From Larkinella sp. C7 (GTDB lineage: Bacteria > Bacteroidota > Bacteroidia > Cytophagales > Spirosomataceae): a stretch of 64,000 nucleotides of DNA. Location: the NCBI RefSeq assembly GCF_006149005.1, contig NZ_VBSL01000004.1, positions 124,001-188,000 of the forward strand, in the 5' to 3' direction. Numbering within the stretch: the stretch's first letter is position 1; every line of letters starts with the position of its first letter. Under the pieces are notes generated by a model. It ran no database searches, was not told the DNA's origin, and saw nothing but the letters and a program-made list of their open reading frames with translations. This document shows positions 17,078 to 27,275 of this stretch, piece after piece. A program made the position numbers and the translations under genes.

Positions 17078-19498
17078 ATGCTCCGACACTACTGTACCGT
17101 TGTTTTCAGAACCATTCTCCGCAATAAAGTCTACACCGGCATCGTCGTAACCGGTCTGGCGTTGGGCATGGCGGCTTTCCTGCTCATCTCCGGTTACGTT
17201 CGCTTTGAACAGAGCTATGACCGGATTCACCCGGATGGCGAGCGGATTTACCGGGTCGAAAGTGTGTTTTTCAAGAATGGTGCCGAAACCGATCACTGGG
17301 CCACCAGTTCCAACGGCTACGTGCCGGCCATGAAGCAGGCCTTTCCGGAAATCGAGACCTACACCCGCATCGCCTGGCGCGGTTCGACCCGCGTGGTGCG
17401 GCACGAAGAAACCAAGTTTCGGGAGAACCACGTCTGTTTTGCCGATTCCAATTTTTTTACGTTTTTCAATTATCCGGTTCTCAAAGGCGATCGCAACACT
17501 TTTCTGGCGTCTCCGAACACGATTGTGATTTCGGAATCGGCGGCCCGGCGGTATTTTGGCAACACCGATCCGTTGGGAAAATACCTGGATGTCAGCACCA
17601 TTGCCAGTTCGTACCACTGTCAGGTGACGGGCGTTTTTGCCGATCTGCCGCCCAACTCCACCATGCAGTTCGACATGTTGCTGTCTTGGACTACGTCGAA
17701 CCGGCGGAACTGGGATTTCTGGTACCAGCACGAAAGTTATTCCTTTGTACGGCTTCGTCCGCAAGCCGATCCCGCCAGGGTGATCGCCAAGTTTCCGGCT
17801 TTGTCCGAAAAATACAAAACCGCCGAAGCCCTGCGCGATCATGTCTGGGCGATTTACCTCGTTCCCCTGCACGACATTCACCTGAACCCGGCTACGCAGA
17901 ACGAAATCGAGGTGAAAGGCAATCGGCGGGCAGTTCAGTTTCTGTCGGCCATTGCCTTCGTGATCCTCATCATCGGTTGGGTCAATTACATCAACCTCTC
18001 GACCGCCCGGGCGATGGATCGGGCCAAAGAAATCGGGATTCGGAAAACCGTAGGTTCACACAAGGCCCTGCTGGTATTTCAGTTTTTGTTCGAATCGCTG
18101 CTGCTCAATGGGCTGGCGCTGGTGTTGGCGGTTATGCTCGTCGTTGTGGCTCATTTCGTTTTGCCCGTCTTTCTGGATCTGCAAAACGCATCGTTCGACT
18201 GGTCGGAACCCGGCCAGTACGGTCTTTTTGCCTTGATTTTCTGGTTTGGCGTGGCCATTTCCGGGATTTATCCGGCGCTGGTGCTGTCGCAGGTCAAACC
18301 GGCGCTGGCGTTGAAGGGGCAATACCGGTTTACGGGCAGCGGAGCGTTTTTGCGCAAAGGACTGGTCGTGTTTCAGTTTACTGCTTCGATGGTTTTGATT
18401 GTGGGCACCTTTGTCGCCTGGCATCAACTCTCGTTCATGATGAACCAGAGTCTGGGTGTTCGGGTCGATCAGGTTTTGGTGTTGAAAGCACCGGTGAAAA
18501 CCGAGAACTACAGCCGGAAAACCCAGACGCTGAAAAACGAATTGAAAGCCATTCCGGGGATCACGGAGGTGACGGGTTCGGGTGCGGTTCCGGGCAAAGA
18601 AGTGGGGCAGATGCTGGCCAACCGTCGTTTGCACGAAGAACCCAGCGCCGACCGGCTGTATGAAATGCTGATGATCGACTTCGATTTTATCAAAACCTTC
18701 GATCTGAAACTGGTCGCGGGTCGTTCGTTCGACCGCAGCCGCCCCGCCGATTCGCTGGGGCTGGTGCTGAACGAATCGGCGGTGAAGCAGTTCGGTTTTC
18801 AGTCCAACGAACAGGCCATCGGCGAAAAAGTGCTGCTGGAATCGACGCACGACCGGCCGAACGAGATCATTGGCGTCGTCAAAGATTACCACCAGCAGTC
18901 GCTCCAAAAGCAATTCACGCCCCTGATTCTGTTCATGGACCCCGACTATCGCTGGCTGCCGACAGATTTTTATTCGCTGAAAATCAGTACCAGTCAGGTA
19001 GATGGGCTGGTCGAAAAAGTGCAGACCGTGTGGGGGCGGTTTTTTCCGGAATCGTCGATGGATTACTTTTTTCTGGATGATTTTTTCAACCAGCAATACC
19101 GGCAGGACCGGCAGTTTGGCCGAACATTTATCCTGTTTTCGTCGCTGGCGGTTTTGATTGCCTGCATGGGTTTGTTCGGGATGACGTCCTACAGCACGGC
19201 CCGTCGAACCAAAGAAATTGGCGTTCGGAAAGTCCTGGGGGCGTCGGTGACCAGCGTGTTGCGGTTGCTGGCCTGGGAATCCGTCCGCTTGCTGTTGCTG
19301 GCGGGCCTGCTGGCGATTCCGGTCTCGTGGTATCTGATGACGCAATGGCTGTCGGTTTACGCCTTTCGGATTGAACTAAACCCGATTCACTGGCTGGTGC
19401 CGATGCTGATTCTGGTGGTGATCGCTCTGGCAACCATTAGCTACCTGACAGTGAAAGCGGCACTGGCCAACCCGACTCAATCGTTGCAGAATGAATGA
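17078..19498 (+). CDS. FtsX/MacB-type ABC permease without prefix domain
   Basis: The 806-aa permease starts MLRHYCTVVFRTILRNKVYT. It has two FtsX halves: TM about 20-42, periplasmic domain to about 280, three TMs to about 430, second periplasmic domain, then three C-terminal TMs. Both halves carry the KEIGIRKTVGS or KEIGVRKVLGA motif. It is a paralogue of the permease at 11863-14511 but lacks the soluble prefix. An upstream in-frame start adds 37 poorly conserved residues, so ATG 17078 is preferred. The dead regulator just upstream suggests lost control. Confidence 0.9.
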   Translation: MLRHYCTVVFRTILRNKVYTGIVVTGLALGMAAFLLISGYVRFEQSYDRIHPDGERIYRVESVFFKNGAETDHWATSSNGYVPAMKQAFPEIETYTRIAWRGSTRVVRHEETKFRENHVCFADSNFFTFFNYPVLKGDRNTFLASPNTIVISESAARRYFGNTDPLGKYLDVSTIASSYHCQVTGVFADLPPNSTMQFDMLLSWTTSNRRNWDFWYQHESYSFVRLRPQADPARVIAKFPALSEKYKTAEALRDHVWAIYLVPLHDIHLNPATQNEIEVKGNRRAVQFLSAIAFVILIIGWVNYINLSTARAMDRAKEIGIRKTVGSHKALLVFQFLFESLLLNGLALVLAVMLVVVAHFVLPVFLDLQNASFDWSEPGQYGLFALIFWFGVAISGIYPALVLSQVKPALALKGQYRFTGSGAFLRKGLVVFQFTASMVLIVGTFVAWHQLSFMMNQSLGVRVDQVLVLKAPVKTENYSRKTQTLKNELKAIPGITEVTGSGAVPGKEVGQMLANRRLHEEPSADRLYEMLMIDFDFIKTFDLKLVAGRSFDRSRPADSLGLVLNESAVKQFGFQSNEQAIGEKVLLESTHDRPNEIIGVVKDYHQQSLQKQFTPLILFMDPDYRWLPTDFYSLKISTSQVDGLVEKVQTVWGRFFPESSMDYFFLDDFFNQQYRQDRQFGRTFILFSSLAVLIACMGLFGMTSYSTARRTKEIGVRKVLGASVTSVLRLLAWESVRLLLLAGLLAIPVSWYLMTQWLSVYAFRIELNPIHWLVPMLILVVIALATISYLTVKAALANPTQSLQNE

Positions 19499-19670
19499 TT
19501 TTAGAATGCCCCGATTGTGGATTTAACGTTAAGGTTAAATAGTTGATAATGATTCGGGTAACTAATTTGCTATAAACATTCGACGGCAACGGCCGACCGT
19601 CGCTACGCGGCCAATCATCTAATTCAATAACCAGTACCAAACTCACGGACTTCGATCTGTAAATCCATTT

Positions 19671-21536
19671 ATGAAAATACGATTATTGATAGGCTTTTTC
19701 CTGGTCATTTCCGTTGGCGGTTACGCGCAGGCACCGGTTGCCAATCCCTTCATCAAAGAAAATTACACCAAGGTTGAATACCAGATTCCGATGCGGGATG
19801 GTGTCAAACTGTTCACGGCGGTCTATATTCCGAAAGATATTTCGGCCGAAAAAAAATATCCAATCCTGATGCAGCGGACGCCGTATTCCTGCCGGCCTTA
19901 CGGCGCAGACCAGTTTCCGACCCGGCGGTTTGGCCCTTCCGAGTTTGTCATGAAAGACAAATACATCTTTGTGTATCAGGACGTTCGGGGTCGCTGGATG
20001 AGTGAGGGTGTTTTTCAGGAAATGACCCCGCAGCTTGTCAATAAAAAGTCCAAAACCGACGTAGACGAAAGCACGGATACCTACGATACGGTGGACTGGC
20101 TGATTAAAAATATTCCGAACAACAACGGAAAAGTCGGGCAGTGGGGCATCAGTTACCCCGGTTTTTACGCGTCGGTTGGGGCTTTGAGCGGGCATCCGGC
20201 GCTGGTGGCTTCTTCCCCGCAGGCCCCGATGGCCGATCTCTGGCGGGACGACAGCTACCACAATGGCGTTTTTCTAATCCCGCATAACTTCAATTTCTAC
20301 CCCTATTTTACGAACCGGACGGACGGGAAGCCGACGAAAACCGCAGCGACGACCGAATTTAAGTACGGCACCGAAGACGGTTACGAGTTCTTCCTGAACC
20401 TCGGCCCGATGAAAAATTCGCAGAAACCGGAATTGTACGGCGGAAAAGATCCGTACTGGAACGGCAATCTGGCGCATCCGAATTACGACGAATTCTGGCA
20501 GTCGCGGAATATTTTGCCGCATTTGAAAGGCATCAAACACGCCGTCATGATTGTCGGCGGCTGGTACGACGCCGAGGATTTACACGGCATTTTCAAAACC
20601 TATGCGGCCATTGAAAAGCAGAACCCCGGCATTTACAATATTCTGGTGGCCGGTCCGTGGACGCACGGCGGCTGGAACGACACGGGTGAACAGTTGGGCA
20701 GCGTAAATTTTGGTGAAAAAACCGGGCCTTATTTTCAGGAAAACATTGAGCGGAAATTCTTCGCGTATTTCCTGAAAGGGGAGGGCGACGCCAAGTTCCC
20801 CGAAGCCCAGGTCTTTGAAACCGGAACGAACCAATGGCGCAGCTTCGATGCCTGGCCGCCCAAAGCCGCCGTCGAAAAGGACCTATACCTGCTGCCGGGT
20901 GGAAAACTGGCGTTTGAAGCTCCGGCAAAAAACACCGGTTTTTCAGAATTTGTCTCCGATCCGGCGAAACCGGTGCCGTTTACCGAAACCATCTCGCTCG
21001 ACATGAACCGCGACTATATGGTGGAAGACCAGCGGTTTGCCGCCCGCCGTCCCGACGTACTGGTGTTCCAGACCGACGTGCTGGACAAAGACGTCACGCT
21101 GGCCGGTAACCTGCTCGCCAATCTGAAGGTCTCGACCACCGGAACTGATGCCGACTGGATCGTGAAGCTGATCGACGTGTATCCGGGCGATGCGAAAGAC
21201 AACGCCAATACCGCTAAAAACGAGAAGATGAGCAGTTTTCAGCAGATGATCCGGCATGACGCATTCCGGGGCAAGTTCCGGGAAGACAAAACGAAACCCA
21301 AACCGTTCAAGCCGGGCGAGATTACCGCCGTCAACTACGAGCTGATCGATGTGCTGCATACCTTCAAAAAAGGCCACCGCATCATGGTGCAGGTGCAAAG
21401 CACGATGTTCCCGCTCTACGACCGTAATCCGCAGAAGTTTGTTCCCAATATCCACAATGCCAGCGAAACCGACTTTCAAAAAGCCATCCATCGGGTGTAT
21501 GGCAGCAGCTTTTTGAAAGTTCGGGTTGTGGAGTAA
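19671..21536 (+). CDS. CocE/NonD family hydrolase (X-Pro dipeptidyl-peptidase-like)
   Basis: The 621-aa alpha/beta hydrolase has a signal peptide (MKIRLLIGFFLVISVGGYAQ). The nucleophile elbow is GISYPG (159-164, Ser161). MRDGVKLFTAVYIP and QDVRGRW are typical of the CocE group. The C-terminal part is the jelly-roll X-Pro DPP domain (NYELIDVLHTFKKGHRIMVQ). It probably cleaves an acyl, ester or peptide substrate in the periplasm. It stands alone, converging on the gene at 21543. Confidence 0.9.
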   Translation: MKIRLLIGFFLVISVGGYAQAPVANPFIKENYTKVEYQIPMRDGVKLFTAVYIPKDISAEKKYPILMQRTPYSCRPYGADQFPTRRFGPSEFVMKDKYIFVYQDVRGRWMSEGVFQEMTPQLVNKKSKTDVDESTDTYDTVDWLIKNIPNNNGKVGQWGISYPGFYASVGALSGHPALVASSPQAPMADLWRDDSYHNGVFLIPHNFNFYPYFTNRTDGKPTKTAATTEFKYGTEDGYEFFLNLGPMKNSQKPELYGGKDPYWNGNLAHPNYDEFWQSRNILPHLKGIKHAVMIVGGWYDAEDLHGIFKTYAAIEKQNPGIYNILVAGPWTHGGWNDTGEQLGSVNFGEKTGPYFQENIERKFFAYFLKGEGDAKFPEAQVFETGTNQWRSFDAWPPKAAVEKDLYLLPGGKLAFEAPAKNTGFSEFVSDPAKPVPFTETISLDMNRDYMVEDQRFAARRPDVLVFQTDVLDKDVTLAGNLLANLKVSTTGTDADWIVKLIDVYPGDAKDNANTAKNEKMSSFQQMIRHDAFRGKFREDKTKPKPFKPGEITAVNYELIDVLHTFKKGHRIMVQVQSTMFPLYDRNPQKFVPNIHNASETDFQKAIHRVYGSSFLKVRVVE

Positions 21537-21542
21537 ATTCCT

Positions 21543-22613
21543 TTACAAACAGCCACCAACGGCTCCGTTCAGGTTGAAGCGAAACCGGTCTTCGGCATAA
21601 TATTGCATGGTGTTGGGGGTGGTGCAACCGCCTTTGGCCACAATCGCGTCGTACGTGGCATTGTTGACGATAAAGAAATCTTTGGCCCCAATGCCCGTGG
21701 GCAAAATCCAGCTTAGTTGGAACTCAACGGTTTGGGTGGCCCCAACCGCCAGGGTGGCCAGACTGGATAGATCGACGCTCACCAGATTCGAGGCTTCGAT
21801 ACGCGAGGGCAGGGCTGAGTTGGAAAACCGGAACGAATACACCGGCGCCGGGCTTGCCGGGACCGCGCGTAAGCGTCTGAGTGTAGCCCGGATTTTAAAG
21901 GTGGCACTCGGACCCGCGGTGCTGAAAGCCTGGGAGGCTGCCAGGGTAACGGCACAATCGGCGGACGTCAGCGTTTTGATGACCGTCGGGCCGGCATTGG
22001 CCAGGATCTCGATGCTTTCAAAATTGAATTCCGGCGGATACCGCAGGCAGCGTTCCAGTTCGCAGGGGGAGGTGGTGGTAAAGTAGCAATAAATGTTTTT
22101 CGGAAGTCGGATAATAAGCCTTCCATAGATACTCCACGGATATTTTCGGAGATCCAACTCCTGAATAATCATCGGCAACGGTAAGGGGGTTGAGTAGTCC
22201 AGTACCTGGTAATCAATCTGAACAGCTTTGGGTGGAATGAGCTGGACATCAGGCAGATCGATGTTGCCTTCTTTGAGAAGCTTCGAAAGCGGGAAGGCTT
22301 CCGCCCTCAGAAACTGATCTTTTTCGCCGTAGAGAACCCGGATAATCGCCGGATTTTTGGCCTGTTTCAACCGTGAATATTGCTCCGGGCTGAGAGCGAA
22401 CCGCGTGCCGTAATAACCCCCGTTCTTATCCTGTTTAACCGGTGGCGGGGGAACCGATTCAGCCGCTTTCTGATCAAGCAAAAGGGTTTTCCCATCCAGT
22501 CCTACCAGCCAGACTTTGAGTGAGTCATTCGGAACCTGATGGGGGGTGGGCGTGCAACGGAAAACCGACAGAATCAGCAGCGCCGAAGCAACGAAGGCGA
22601 GACGTTTCCACAT
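21543..22613 (-). CDS. Exported protein of unknown function
   Basis: The 356-aa protein has a hydrophobic N-terminus (MWKRLAFVASALLILSVFRC). The Cys at 20 could be lipidated, but the preceding residues fit a lipobox poorly. No catalytic motif is recognised. The C-terminal half reads like a beta-sandwich stalk (ATQTVEFQLSWILPTG) with several Cys (CTTP, GGCL) that may form disulfides. It is 6 bp from the convergent hydrolase stop. Confidence 0.7.
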   Translation of the reverse strand: MWKRLAFVASALLILSVFRCTPTPHQVPNDSLKVWLVGLDGKTLLLDQKAAESVPPPPVKQDKNGGYYGTRFALSPEQYSRLKQAKNPAIIRVLYGEKDQFLRAEAFPLSKLLKEGNIDLPDVQLIPPKAVQIDYQVLDYSTPLPLPMIIQELDLRKYPWSIYGRLIIRLPKNIYCYFTTTSPCELERCLRYPPEFNFESIEILANAGPTVIKTLTSADCAVTLAASQAFSTAGPSATFKIRATLRRLRAVPASPAPVYSFRFSNSALPSRIEASNLVSVDLSSLATLAVGATQTVEFQLSWILPTGIGAKDFFIVNNATYDAIVAKGGCTTPNTMQYYAEDRFRFNLNGAVGGCL

Positions 22614-22781
22614 GGCTTTGAAGGAGTTAGGATGAAGTCATACCGGTATGATCGGTACAATACTACCTTCTTTTTCGTCTGGGAAATCGTATTTATTAGG
22701 AAACGGTAAAACGATTACTGGAATGGTAATCTGACAGTTGAGCAAGAAGGTGGCATGCACTATCTTAAATAAACGACAAAA

Positions 22782-22807
22782 CCCCGGCATCCGTCAGGAA
22801 ACCGGGG
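22782..22807 (-). terminator. Intrinsic terminator of dps
   Basis: CCCCGG (22782-22787) pairs with CCGGGG (22802-22807). On the minus strand the stem is followed by a TTTT-G-TCG-TTT tract, just after the dps stop codon. Confidence 0.65.
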
Positions 22808-22827
22808 CTTTCTCCAAAATCGGGGCA

Positions 22828-23298
22828 TTACGACAGATACTTCCGCAGCATCCAGGCCATTTTTTCGTGCTCTTCCATCAGATTGGTCAGGAAGTCGGCG
22901 GTTCCGGCATCTTCCAGTTCCTCACACTTGCTGACGTCTTCCCGCAGCTCGCGGATCGATTGTTCGTGATCGTCCAGCAGCCGTTTGAACATATCTTCGG
23001 TCTTCACTTCGCTGCTTTTATCTTCCTTTAAACTGGTGTGTTTCAGGAAATCCTCCATCGTCGACAATGGCCGCCCCCCCAGGGTACGGATGCGTTCAGC
23101 CACTTCGTCGATGGCCGCTTCAAGCTGGGTGTATTGTTTCTCGAAAAACTCGTGGTATTCCAGAAAGCTCGGGCCGCTGACATTCCAGTGGTATTTCCGG
23201 GTTTTGATGTATAACACATGCTGATCGGCCAGAAGAGCATTCAACAGCTCGTTGACTTGTTTGAGGGTGTCCTGATCAAGACCAATGTTAAGTTTCAT
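22828..23298 (-). CDS. dps: Dps family DNA-protecting ferritin-like protein
   Basis: The 156-aa protein starts MKLNIGLDQDTLKQVNELLN. Ferroxidase ligands are visible in KYHWNVSGPSFLEYHEFFEKQY (His, His and Glu) and DEVAERIRTLGG (Asp and Glu at the dimer interface). An upstream alternative start adds 32 residues with no family match, so ATG 23298 is used. It stores iron and shields DNA from oxidative damage in the cytoplasm. Monocistronic with its own terminator, divergent from the yihY-like gene. Confidence 0.93.
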   Translation of the reverse strand: MKLNIGLDQDTLKQVNELLNALLADQHVLYIKTRKYHWNVSGPSFLEYHEFFEKQYTQLEAAIDEVAERIRTLGGRPLSTMEDFLKHTSLKEDKSSEVKTEDMFKRLLDDHEQSIRELREDVSKCEELEDAGTADFLTNLMEEHEKMAWMLRKYLS

Positions 23299-23550
23299 GT
23301 TGTGTGATGTCTTAAAATGAAAGGGCGGCTTTCCATCAGCAGCCTTTTCTAAAACCACTGAAACGCCGGTTTGTTTATCAAATGACCCAAACAACAGGCT
23401 GGCATTCCGGTTTAGAAGACAGGAAGTATAAAGAAAAAAGACAAGAGTAGCGGGAGGAGAGAAGGGGCAGTGGAATGAGACGAACGGTGTTTGTTTTTCT
23501 CTTGTCGGATTTCTCTACGCTTACTTCTGAAATCCAGTTTTAACAACGGT

Positions 23551-24519
23551 ATGGCACAATCAAAATACAAAAAGTTCTTCACCGACGCGTGGACGCTGCT
23601 TTTGGGAACTTTCAACGGTTTTATGGACGACCGCGGCTTAAAACTGAGTGCCGCGCTGGCCTACTATACGGTTTTTTCCCTGGCACCCCTGCTGGTTTTA
23701 CTGATTTCGATTACCAGCATATTTTACGGTGAAGAAGCCATCCGGGGCCAGGTTTTTTCGCAGATTAATGGACTGGTCGGCAATCAGGCGGCCAGTCAGA
23801 TCCAGGAAATGATCAAAAGTGTGGAGCTTTCCGGAAAAACGAACATTGCTTTAATTACCGGTATTTTCACCCTGATCCTGGGTGCTACCAGCATTTTTGT
23901 GGAAATCCAGGATTCGATCAACCTGATCTGGCGGGTAAAAGCCAAGCCGAAACGCGGCTGGGTTAAAATATTGAAAGATCGGTTATTATCCTCTTCCCTG
24001 ATCGTCAGCCTGGGCTTTTTATTGGTGGTATCCCTGATTGTCAATGGGATTGTCCTGGCCCTGAGTGACACGCTCACCCGCTATTTTCCGGGGCTGGCCA
24101 TCATCTTTGTAGAAGCCCTCAATTTCCTGATCAGCTTCGCTGTCATCACGGTTTTATTTGGCGTGATCTTCAAAGTGTTGCCGGATGCCAAAATTGCCTG
24201 GAAAGACATTCGCTGGGGGGCTATTTTCACCGCCCTGCTCTTCATGCTGGGGCGGTATTTGATCGGACTTTACATCGAAACCACCAGCACCGGCTCCACC
24301 TACGGGGCCGCTGGATCACTAATCGTTATTCTGGTCTGGATTTATTATACGGCCGCCATCCTGTATTTCGGTGCTGAATTCACGCAGGTGTATGCAGAGC
24401 ATTACGGCATCAAAATCGAGCCTGCGGATTATGCGGTGTATGTCGAACAACAGGAGAAAGAGCGGGAAGTGCGAACGTTGCCCCCGCAAAAAAACACCGA
24501 ACCCGTCAAAGAAGACTAA
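23551..24519 (+). CDS. YihY/BrkB family inner membrane protein
   Basis: The 322-aa protein has about six membrane helices. LSAALAYYTVFSLAPLLVLL (residues 31-50) and the TYGAAGSLIVILVWIYYTAAILYFGAEFTQVYA stretch near 250-290 are the YihY family signatures. The tail is charged and cytoplasmic. ATG 23551 (MAQSKYKKFF) fits the family better than an upstream start. The function is not established; older RNase BN labels for this family are considered wrong. Confidence 0.9.
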   Translation: MAQSKYKKFFTDAWTLLLGTFNGFMDDRGLKLSAALAYYTVFSLAPLLVLLISITSIFYGEEAIRGQVFSQINGLVGNQAASQIQEMIKSVELSGKTNIALITGIFTLILGATSIFVEIQDSINLIWRVKAKPKRGWVKILKDRLLSSSLIVSLGFLLVVSLIVNGIVLALSDTLTRYFPGLAIIFVEALNFLISFAVITVLFGVIFKVLPDAKIAWKDIRWGAIFTALLFMLGRYLIGLYIETTSTGSTYGAAGSLIVILVWIYYTAAILYFGAEFTQVYAEHYGIKIEPADYAVYVEQQEKEREVRTLPPQKNTEPVKED

Positions 24520-24723
24520 TTAGACCAGGTCCGTGTACCCGTATTCTTTTCGAAGAATTTCCTTTACAATCGTTTCTTCCTCGTCGTCCAAACCGTCGAT
24601 GGTCAAATCCGACGCGTCCGGTTCAACGGTTATGGCATGCTTTTTCTCTTTGTTCAGAAAAGGCATGCGTTTTTCCATCACCTCGGCTGCGTCCTGCTGT
24701 AGTTTTTCCTGCTGTGGAGTCAT
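24520..24723 (-). CDS. Small acidic protein of unknown function
   Basis: The 67-aa acidic protein (MTPQQEKLQQDAAEVMEKRM) has a DGLDDEEETIVKEIL segment and ends YGYTDLV. It sits end to end with the yihY-like gene (stops adjacent) and upstream of glnS on the same strand. Length and codon use look genuine. I do not recognise a family. Confidence 0.6.
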   Translation of the reverse strand: MTPQQEKLQQDAAEVMEKRMPFLNKEKKHAITVEPDASDLTIDGLDDEEETIVKEILRKEYGYTDLV

Positions 24724-24767
24724 AGGGGTAGAAATCTTAATACACTGAAAACCGTAAACCGTAAAAG

Positions 24768-26501
24768 TTATGATTTACGTTGCTCTTTCGCCCAGGTGTC
24801 CTTCAACGTGACGGTCCGGTTGAACACCAGTTTTTCGTTGGATGAGTCCGGATCGATGCAGAAATACCCTTTGCGGATAAACTGAAAACGATCCCCAGCC
24901 TGGGCGGTTTTCAAGGAAGGCTCCACGTAAGCCCGCACAACTTCGAGTGATTTGGGGTTGATAAACTCCTTGAAATCACGGTCTTCGGATGAGGGGTCTT
25001 CACTCGTCAGCAGCCGGTCATACAGCCGGACTTCGGCTTCGATGGTGTGGGCCACCGAAACCCAGTGAATTGTACCTTTCACGTTGATGCCCGACGTATC
25101 CGAACCGCTGCGGCTTTCGGGAATGTATACGCAGTGCAGTTCTACAATCTCTCCTTCATCATTCTTAACGACTTCCTCGCATTTGATGATGTAAGCGCCT
25201 TTTAACCGTACCATGCCGCCGGGCGACAACCGGAAGTATTTTTTGGGCGGATTTTCCAGGAAATCATCCCGTTCAATGTAGAGTTCCCGCGAAAAAGGCA
25301 CGTTGCGGTGGCCACTTTCGTGGTCTTCGGGGTTGTTCTCAATCGCTACTTCATCGACCTGACCTTCCGGATAATTGGTCAACACCACTTTGATCGGTTG
25401 TTCGTCGACCACCGCCATCACCCGTGTTGTGGTTTTGTTCAGCTCTTCCCGGATGCAGAATTCGAGCAGACCCACGTCGATCAGGTTGTCGCGCCTGGCA
25501 ATCCCGATCCGGTCGGCAAACTCCCGAATGCTGGCGGAGGTGTAGCCGCGACGGCGAATCCCGGCAATGGTTGGCATCCGCGGATCATCCCAGCCGCTGA
25601 CGTGACCTTCGTTGACCAGTTGCAGCAGTTTCCGCTTGCTCATGACGGTATACGTCAGGTTCAGCCGCGCAAATTCGATTTGCCGGGACGGGAAAATTCC
25701 CAGTTTCTCGATATACCAGTCGTAAACCGGCCGGTGAACTTCAAACTCCAGGGTGCAAAGCGAGTGCGTAATCTGCTCGATGGAATCCGATTGCCCGTGG
25801 GCAAAATCGTACATCGGATAAATGCACCACGCATCGCCCGTCCGGTGGTGATGGGCGTGTTTGATCCGGTACATGATCGGGTCGCGGAAGTGCATGTTGG
25901 GCGACGCCATATCGATTTTGGCGCGCAATACCTTGGCTCCATCGGGAAATTCTCCGGCTTTCATCCGACGAAACAGATCCAGATTTTCTTCGACCGAACG
26001 CGTCCGGTACGGGCTATCTTTTCCCGGTTCCGTTGGTGTACCTTTCTGAGCAGCAATCACTTCCGCCGTCGAGTCATCGACGTAGGCGTATCCTTTCTGA
26101 ATCAGATTCTCGGCAAAAGCGTAGAGCTGATCGAAATAATCCGACGCATAGAACTCATTTTCCCATTCGAAACCCAGCCAGCGGACATCGGCTTTGATCG
26201 ACTCAACGTACTCGGTATCCTCCGTAACGGGGTTGGTGTCGTCGAAGCGGAGGTTGGTTTTTCCGCCGTATTTATCGGCCAGCCCAAAATTCAGACAAAT
26301 GGATTTGGCGTGACCGATGTGCAAATAGCCGTTGGGTTCGGGCGGAAAGCGCGTGTGAACACGGCCTCCGTTTTTACCGCTGGCAATATCTTCTTCAACA
26401 ATTTGCTCGATAAAATTCAGCGAACGTTCCGCAGGGGCATCGCTCCGGCGTTCCGATTCGTTGGAAATACGGTTATTGGTATCGTTGGGTACTTCAGGCA
26501 T
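24768..26501 (-). CDS. glnS: Glutaminyl-tRNA synthetase
   Basis: The 577-aa class I synthetase has [15 protein letters not shown] (HIGH at 61-64), FDDTNP, and VMSKRKL for the KMSKS loop near 290. The beta-barrel anticodon-binding domain follows ([39 protein letters not shown]). It charges tRNA-Gln directly in the cytoplasm. The start is ATG 26501, 64 bp after the bifunctional nuclease gene on the same strand. Confidence 0.96.
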   Translation of the reverse strand: MPEVPNDTNNRISNESERRSDAPAERSLNFIEQIVEEDIASGKNGGRVHTRFPPEPNGYLHIGHAKSICLNFGLADKYGGKTNLRFDDTNPVTEDTEYVESIKADVRWLGFEWENEFYASDYFDQLYAFAENLIQKGYAYVDDSTAEVIAAQKGTPTEPGKDSPYRTRSVEENLDLFRRMKAGEFPDGAKVLRAKIDMASPNMHFRDPIMYRIKHAHHHRTGDAWCIYPMYDFAHGQSDSIEQITHSLCTLEFEVHRPVYDWYIEKLGIFPSRQIEFARLNLTYTVMSKRKLLQLVNEGHVSGWDDPRMPTIAGIRRRGYTSASIREFADRIGIARRDNLIDVGLLEFCIREELNKTTTRVMAVVDEQPIKVVLTNYPEGQVDEVAIENNPEDHESGHRNVPFSRELYIERDDFLENPPKKYFRLSPGGMVRLKGAYIIKCEEVVKNDEGEIVELHCVYIPESRSGSDTSGINVKGTIHWVSVAHTIEAEVRLYDRLLTSEDPSSEDRDFKEFINPKSLEVVRAYVEPSLKTAQAGDRFQFIRKGYFCIDPDSSNEKLVFNRTVTLKDTWAKEQRKS

Positions 26502-26565
26502 ACCGCTTGAATCAGGGGTGAAAGGACTAATTTACAGCCTTCGGTTGGCTTTGGCAAAAGGAAGA

Positions 26566-27162
26566 CTAATTACGACGGCTCATTTCGTCCCGAATCTTGG
26601 CGGCTTTTTCGTATTCCTCCTTTTTCAGGGCTTCATCCAGCGATTGCTGCAACTCGTCGTGCGTCATGTCTTTCAGTTGTTCGGTCAGCGAGCGGGACGA
26701 GCGGGACGCGGGCTGGGGAACCAGTTCTTCCTGTTCCTCGCTTTCGTCGGTGACGCTGGCGGTGATGCCGGCTTCTGAAAGGATGGATTCGTAGGTGTAA
26801 ATCTGAACGTTAAACCGGATGCCAATCGCGATGGCGTCGGACGGGCGGGCATCGACCACGGTTTCCCGTGTGCCGTCGGTGCAAACGATTCTGGCGAAGA
26901 AGATCCCTTCCCGCAGGTCGGAAATCACGATTTCGCGAACCGTAAAGCCGAATTTGTCAGCAAATGATTTGAAGAGGTCGTGGGTCATCGGGCGGTTGGG
27001 CACAATCTTCTCGATCTCGATGGCAATGGCCTGAGCTTCAAACATACCGATGATGATTGGCAACCGGCGGTTCCCATATTCTTCTCCCAACACCAATGCA
27101 AACGAACCCGACTGCGATTGGCTGGGTGACAAACCTAAGATTTCAAGTCTAATCTTCTCCAC
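26566..27162 (-). CDS. Bifunctional nuclease family protein (DUF151) with C-terminal UVR motif
   Basis: The 198-aa protein has residues 1-130 matching the BFN/DUF151 fold (RRLPIIIGMFEAQAIAI, PMTHDLFKSFADKFGF, VDARPSDAIAIGIRFNVQIY). A UvrB/UvrC-type helical hairpin follows (EALKKEEYEKAAKIRDEM). The start codon is GTG at 27162; an in-frame TAA lies a few codons upstream. The family has reported nuclease activity in plants; the bacterial role is unclear. It lies just upstream of glnS. Confidence 0.9.
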   Translation of the reverse strand: MEKIRLEILGLSPSQSQSGSFALVLGEEYGNRRLPIIIGMFEAQAIAIEIEKIVPNRPMTHDLFKSFADKFGFTVREIVISDLREGIFFARIVCTDGTRETVVDARPSDAIAIGIRFNVQIYTYESILSEAGITASVTDESEEQEELVPQPASRSSRSLTEQLKDMTHDELQQSLDEALKKEEYEKAAKIRDEMSRRN

Positions 27163-27181
27163 GGCGCAAAGTTAATAGAGT

Positions 27182-27266
27182 TTGGGAGTTTAGCGGTTGG
27201 CGGGTTTAGGAGTTTTTTCACCAGAAACTAAAAAAATCCAAATTCGCCAACCGTTAAACGTCCCAA
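27182..27266. repeat. Imperfect spacer palindrome
   Basis: Arms of about 21 bp (27182-27202 and 27245-27266, centred on GCGGTTGGCG/CGCCAACCG) flank a 42-bp A-rich loop. It occupies the spacer between etfA and the bifunctional nuclease gene. Confidence 0.65.
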
Positions 27267-27275
27267 TGCCCCAAA